Positions 49,850 through 52,517 of a stretch of DNA of 52,517 nt are shown piece by piece. Source of the stretch: an uncultured Clostridia bacterium (GTDB lineage: Bacteria; Bacillota; Clostridia; Christensenellales; Borkfalkiaceae). The translations under genes and the position numbers were made by a program. Every line of letters begins with the position of its first letter. Position 1 is the first letter of the stretch. The stretch is taken from the NCBI GenBank assembly GCA_930990665.1, contig CAKNQN010000010.1, positions 1 to 52,517 on the forward strand. The letters are read 5' to 3'. The notes under the pieces are model-generated. The model was not told the origin of the DNA, ran no database searches, and saw only the letters and a program-made list of their open reading frames with translations.

Positions 49850-52492
49850 ATGGCAAAAAAGTATTGCTATCTTTTCTCGGAAGGCAATGCAAAAATGCGC
49901 GAACTTCTCGGCGGTAAAGGCGCCAACCTCGCAGAAATGACCAGGATCGGCCTCCCTGTTCCGCAGGGCTTTACCATTTCGACCGAAGCCTGCACCCAGT
50001 ATTACGAGGACGGCAGGCAGATCAACCCCGAAATCCAGGCGGAGATCATGGAGTACATCGCCAAGATGGAAAAGATCTGCGGCAAAAAGTTCGGCGACAA
50101 GGAGAACCCTCTGCTCGTTTCCGTCCGTTCGGGCGCGCGCGCTTCCATGCCGGGCATGATGGACACCATCCTCAACCTCGGCCTCAACGAAGAAGTCGTC
50201 GAAGTCATCGCCAAAAAGTCGGGCAATCCCCGCTGGGCGTACGACTGCTACCGCCGTTTCATCCAGATGTTCTCCGACGTCGTCATGGAAGTCGGCAAGA
50301 AATACTTTGAACAGCTCATCGACAAGATGAAGGAAAAGAAGGGCGTCACGCAGGACGTCGAGCTGACGGCAGAGGACCTCAAAGAGCTCGCCGAGCAGTT
50401 CAAAGCCGAGTACAAAAAACAGCTCGGAAAAGATTTCCCCACCGACCCGAAGGAACAGCTCTTCGAGGCGATCAAAGCCGTGTTCCGTTCGTGGGACAAC
50501 CCCCGTGCGAACGTCTACCGCATGGACCACGACATCCCTTACAGCTGGGGTACCGCGGTCAACGTGCAGATGATGGCGTTCGGCAACATGGGCGACAACT
50601 GCGGCACGGGCGTCGCGTTCACGCGTAACCCCGCTACCGGTGAAAAGGGCCTGATGGGCGAATTCCTTACCAACGCCCAGGGCGAAGACGTCGTTGCCGG
50701 CGTCCGCACTCCGATGCCCATCTCCAAGATGGCCGAAGTCTTCCCGGAAGTGTACAAGCAGTTCCAGGAAGTCTGCAAGATCCTCGAATCGCATTACCGC
50801 GACATGCAGGATATGGAGTTCACCGTCGAGAACGAGAAACTCTATATGTTGCAGACGCGTAACGGCAAGCGCACCGCTGCCGCCGCGATCAAGATCGCTT
50901 GCGACCTCATCGACGAGGGCATGATCACCGAACAGGAAGCGCTCATGCAGATCGACGCCAAGTCGCTCGACATGCTCCTGCATCCGCAGTTCGATCCCAA
51001 AGCGCTCAAAGAAGCGGACAAAAAGAACGTCGTCGGCAAGGGCATTGCGGCCTCCCCGGGCGCAGCTGCCGGCAAGATCGTGTTCACGGCGGAAGATGCC
51101 GTCGAGCATGGCAAGAAGGGCGAAAAGGTCGTCCTGGTAAGGTTGGAGACCTCCCCCGAAGACATCGAGGGCATGAAATACGCGCAGGGTATCCTGACCG
51201 TCCGCGGCGGCCAGACTTCGCACGCGGCCGTCGTGGCGCGCGGCATGGGCACCTGCTGTGTCTCCGGCTGCGGCGATATCAAGATGGACGAGGCGAACAA
51301 ACAGTTCACCCTCAAAGGCAAAGTGTACAAAGAAGGGGATGTTCTCTCCCTCGACGGTTCCACGGGCAATATCTATGACTGCCTGATCCCGACCGTTCCC
51401 GCAGACCCCAACAGCGGATATTTCGGCCGCATCATGGAGCTGGCGGACAAATACAAGGCGCTCGGCGTGCGCACCAATGCGGACACCCCGAAAGACGCCA
51501 AACAGGCTGCCGCGTTCGGCGCGCAGGGCATCGGCCTTTGCCGCACCGAGCATATGTTCTTCGACACCGACAGGATCGCCGCTTTCCGCGAAATGATCTG
51601 CTCGGATACGGTGGAAGAGCGCGAAGCGGCTCTTGCCAAGATCGAGCCGATGCAGCAGAGCGACTTTGAAAAACTCTACGAGGCTCTCGGCGGTTATCCT
51701 GTGACCATCCGTTTCCTCGATCCTCCTCTGCATGAGTTTGTTCCGAACACCGAAGAGGAGATCGCGGCTCTCGCCAAGGCGCAGAAGAAGACGGTTGCGC
51801 AGATCAAACAGATCATCGCTGACCTGCACGAGTTCAACCCGATGATGGGCCATCGCGGCTGCCGTCTGACGGTCACCTATCCCGAGATCGCGCGCATGCA
51901 GACGGCTGCCATCATCAAGGCGGCTATCAACGTCAAGAAAAAGCATCCCGATTGGAAGATCGTTCCCGAGATCATGATCCCGCTCACCGGCGAAGTGAAA
52001 GAGATGAAGTTCGTCAAGAACATCGTCGTCGAAACGGCGGACAAGCTGATCGCAGAAGCGAAGAGCGATCTGAAATATGAAGTCGGCACGATGATCGAGA
52101 TCCCTCGTGCGGCGCTCACCGCCGACGAGATCGCCAAAGAAGCGGAGTTCTTCTGCTTCGGCACGAACGACCTCACGCAGATGACCTTCGGTTTCTCGCG
52201 CGACGATGCAGGCAAATTCCTGCCTTCCTACTATGCGAACAAGATCTACGAGTTTGATCCGTTTGCAAAGCTGGACCAGGTCGGCGTCGGCAAACTGATG
52301 GATATGGCCGTGAAACTCGGCAGACAGACCCGCCCGAACCTGCACTGCGGTATCTGCGGCGAGCATGGCGGCGACCCTTCGTCCATCGAGTTCTGCCACA
52401 ACATCGGCCTCGATTATGTTTCCTGCTCTCCTTACCGTGTGCCGATCGCCCGGTTGGCGGCTGCGCAAGCAAATATTAAACGTCCGAGGTAA
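49850..52492 (+). CDS. ppdK: Pyruvate, phosphate dikinase
   Basis: 880 residues. Interconverts pyruvate + ATP + Pi and PEP + AMP + PPi; in anaerobes it often works with PPi in glycolysis or gluconeogenesis. The N-terminal ATP-grasp part has LLGGKGANLAEMTRIGLPVPQGFTIST-type sequence and SVRSGARASMPGMMDTILNLGL. The swivelling domain carries the phospho-accepting histidine in GGQTSHAAVVARGMG (His458). The C-terminal PEP/pyruvate barrel has GIGLCRTEHMFF, MIEIPRAAL, FCFGTNDLTQM and HCGICGEHGGDP with the catalytic cysteine. AGGAGGAG precedes the ATG. Complete within the window; the last 25 bases hold nothing more. Confidence 0.98.
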   Translation: MAKKYCYLFSEGNAKMRELLGGKGANLAEMTRIGLPVPQGFTISTEACTQYYEDGRQINPEIQAEIMEYIAKMEKICGKKFGDKENPLLVSVRSGARASMPGMMDTILNLGLNEEVVEVIAKKSGNPRWAYDCYRRFIQMFSDVVMEVGKKYFEQLIDKMKEKKGVTQDVELTAEDLKELAEQFKAEYKKQLGKDFPTDPKEQLFEAIKAVFRSWDNPRANVYRMDHDIPYSWGTAVNVQMMAFGNMGDNCGTGVAFTRNPATGEKGLMGEFLTNAQGEDVVAGVRTPMPISKMAEVFPEVYKQFQEVCKILESHYRDMQDMEFTVENEKLYMLQTRNGKRTAAAAIKIACDLIDEGMITEQEALMQIDAKSLDMLLHPQFDPKALKEADKKNVVGKGIAASPGAAAGKIVFTAEDAVEHGKKGEKVVLVRLETSPEDIEGMKYAQGILTVRGGQTSHAAVVARGMGTCCVSGCGDIKMDEANKQFTLKGKVYKEGDVLSLDGSTGNIYDCLIPTVPADPNSGYFGRIMELADKYKALGVRTNADTPKDAKQAAAFGAQGIGLCRTEHMFFDTDRIAAFREMICSDTVEEREAALAKIEPMQQSDFEKLYEALGGYPVTIRFLDPPLHEFVPNTEEEIAALAKAQKKTVAQIKQIIADLHEFNPMMGHRGCRLTVTYPEIARMQTAAIIKAAINVKKKHPDWKIVPEIMIPLTGEVKEMKFVKNIVVETADKLIAEAKSDLKYEVGTMIEIPRAALTADEIAKEAEFFCFGTNDLTQMTFGFSRDDAGKFLPSYYANKIYEFDPFAKLDQVGVGKLMDMAVKLGRQTRPNLHCGICGEHGGDPSSIEFCHNIGLDYVSCSPYRVPIARLAAAQANIKRPR

Positions 52493-52517
52493 ACATATAT
52501 AGTGGTTTAACTAAATT

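Overview
The window (about 52.5 kb, visibly GC-rich, roughly 55-60% by eye) is chromosomal DNA of a low-copy, operon-rich bacterium. The gene order fits Bacillota, probably class Clostridia. The run priA-def-fmt-rsmB-rlmN-rpe-thiN-spoVM-rpmB-yloU-yloV-recG is the Bacillus/Clostridium order, yqzL-recO is a Bacillota pair, and a 25-codon SpoVM-like peptide suggests an endospore former or a descendant of one. The genus cannot be fixed from the sequence alone. No rRNA, tRNA, CRISPR array, prophage or intact transposase gene was seen.

Layout. 1-5.8 kb: 3' end of rpoB, with a long acidic tail, and rpoC, closed by two near-identical terminators. 6.1-7.9 kb: a large secreted protein with a type IV prepilin N-terminus behind an unusual double-hairpin leader. 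8.1-8.7 kb: a 5'-truncated carbohydrate esterase. 8.9-12.2 kb: translation and RNA-modification operon prmA-rsmE-mtaB-HIT. 12.3-15.2 kb: an ECF sigma factor, a single-span membrane protein (candidate anti-sigma) and a von Willebrand A lipoprotein; the last two are preceded by the same promoter-like motif. 15.3-18.8 kb: iron alcohol dehydrogenase (minus strand), a lipoprotein, rpsU and an unknown gene. 18.8-23.8 kb: a repeat-bearing non-coding interval, then pcrA and ligA. 23.9-37.97 kb: yicC, rpoZ, priA and the translation, sporulation and recG block, with rpmB on the minus strand. 38.2-44.8 kb: histidine operon hisZGDBHAF-IE. 45.1-47.1 kb: a DRE-TIM aldolase-like gene, yqzL and recO. 47.4-49.6 kb: a second prepilin-like giant with the same leader architecture as the first. 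49.85-52.5 kb: ppdK.

The most unusual content is non-coding. (1) About 240-280 nt elements lie in tandem between priA and def (27495-28132), and another copy lies in the opposite orientation after hisIE (44839-45075). They share short loop and joint sequences while nearly every stem differs in sequence but keeps its base pairing, as expected of a structured RNA, or of a mobile element selected for hairpins. (2) The two prepilin-like genes have promoter, 41-nt double-hairpin and start codon at almost identical spacing, yet the hairpins are unrelated in sequence. (3) A promoter/terminator-bracketed interval upstream of pcrA carries a 55-bp direct repeat.

All functional names come from reading motifs and gene order by eye. 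No database search was run.
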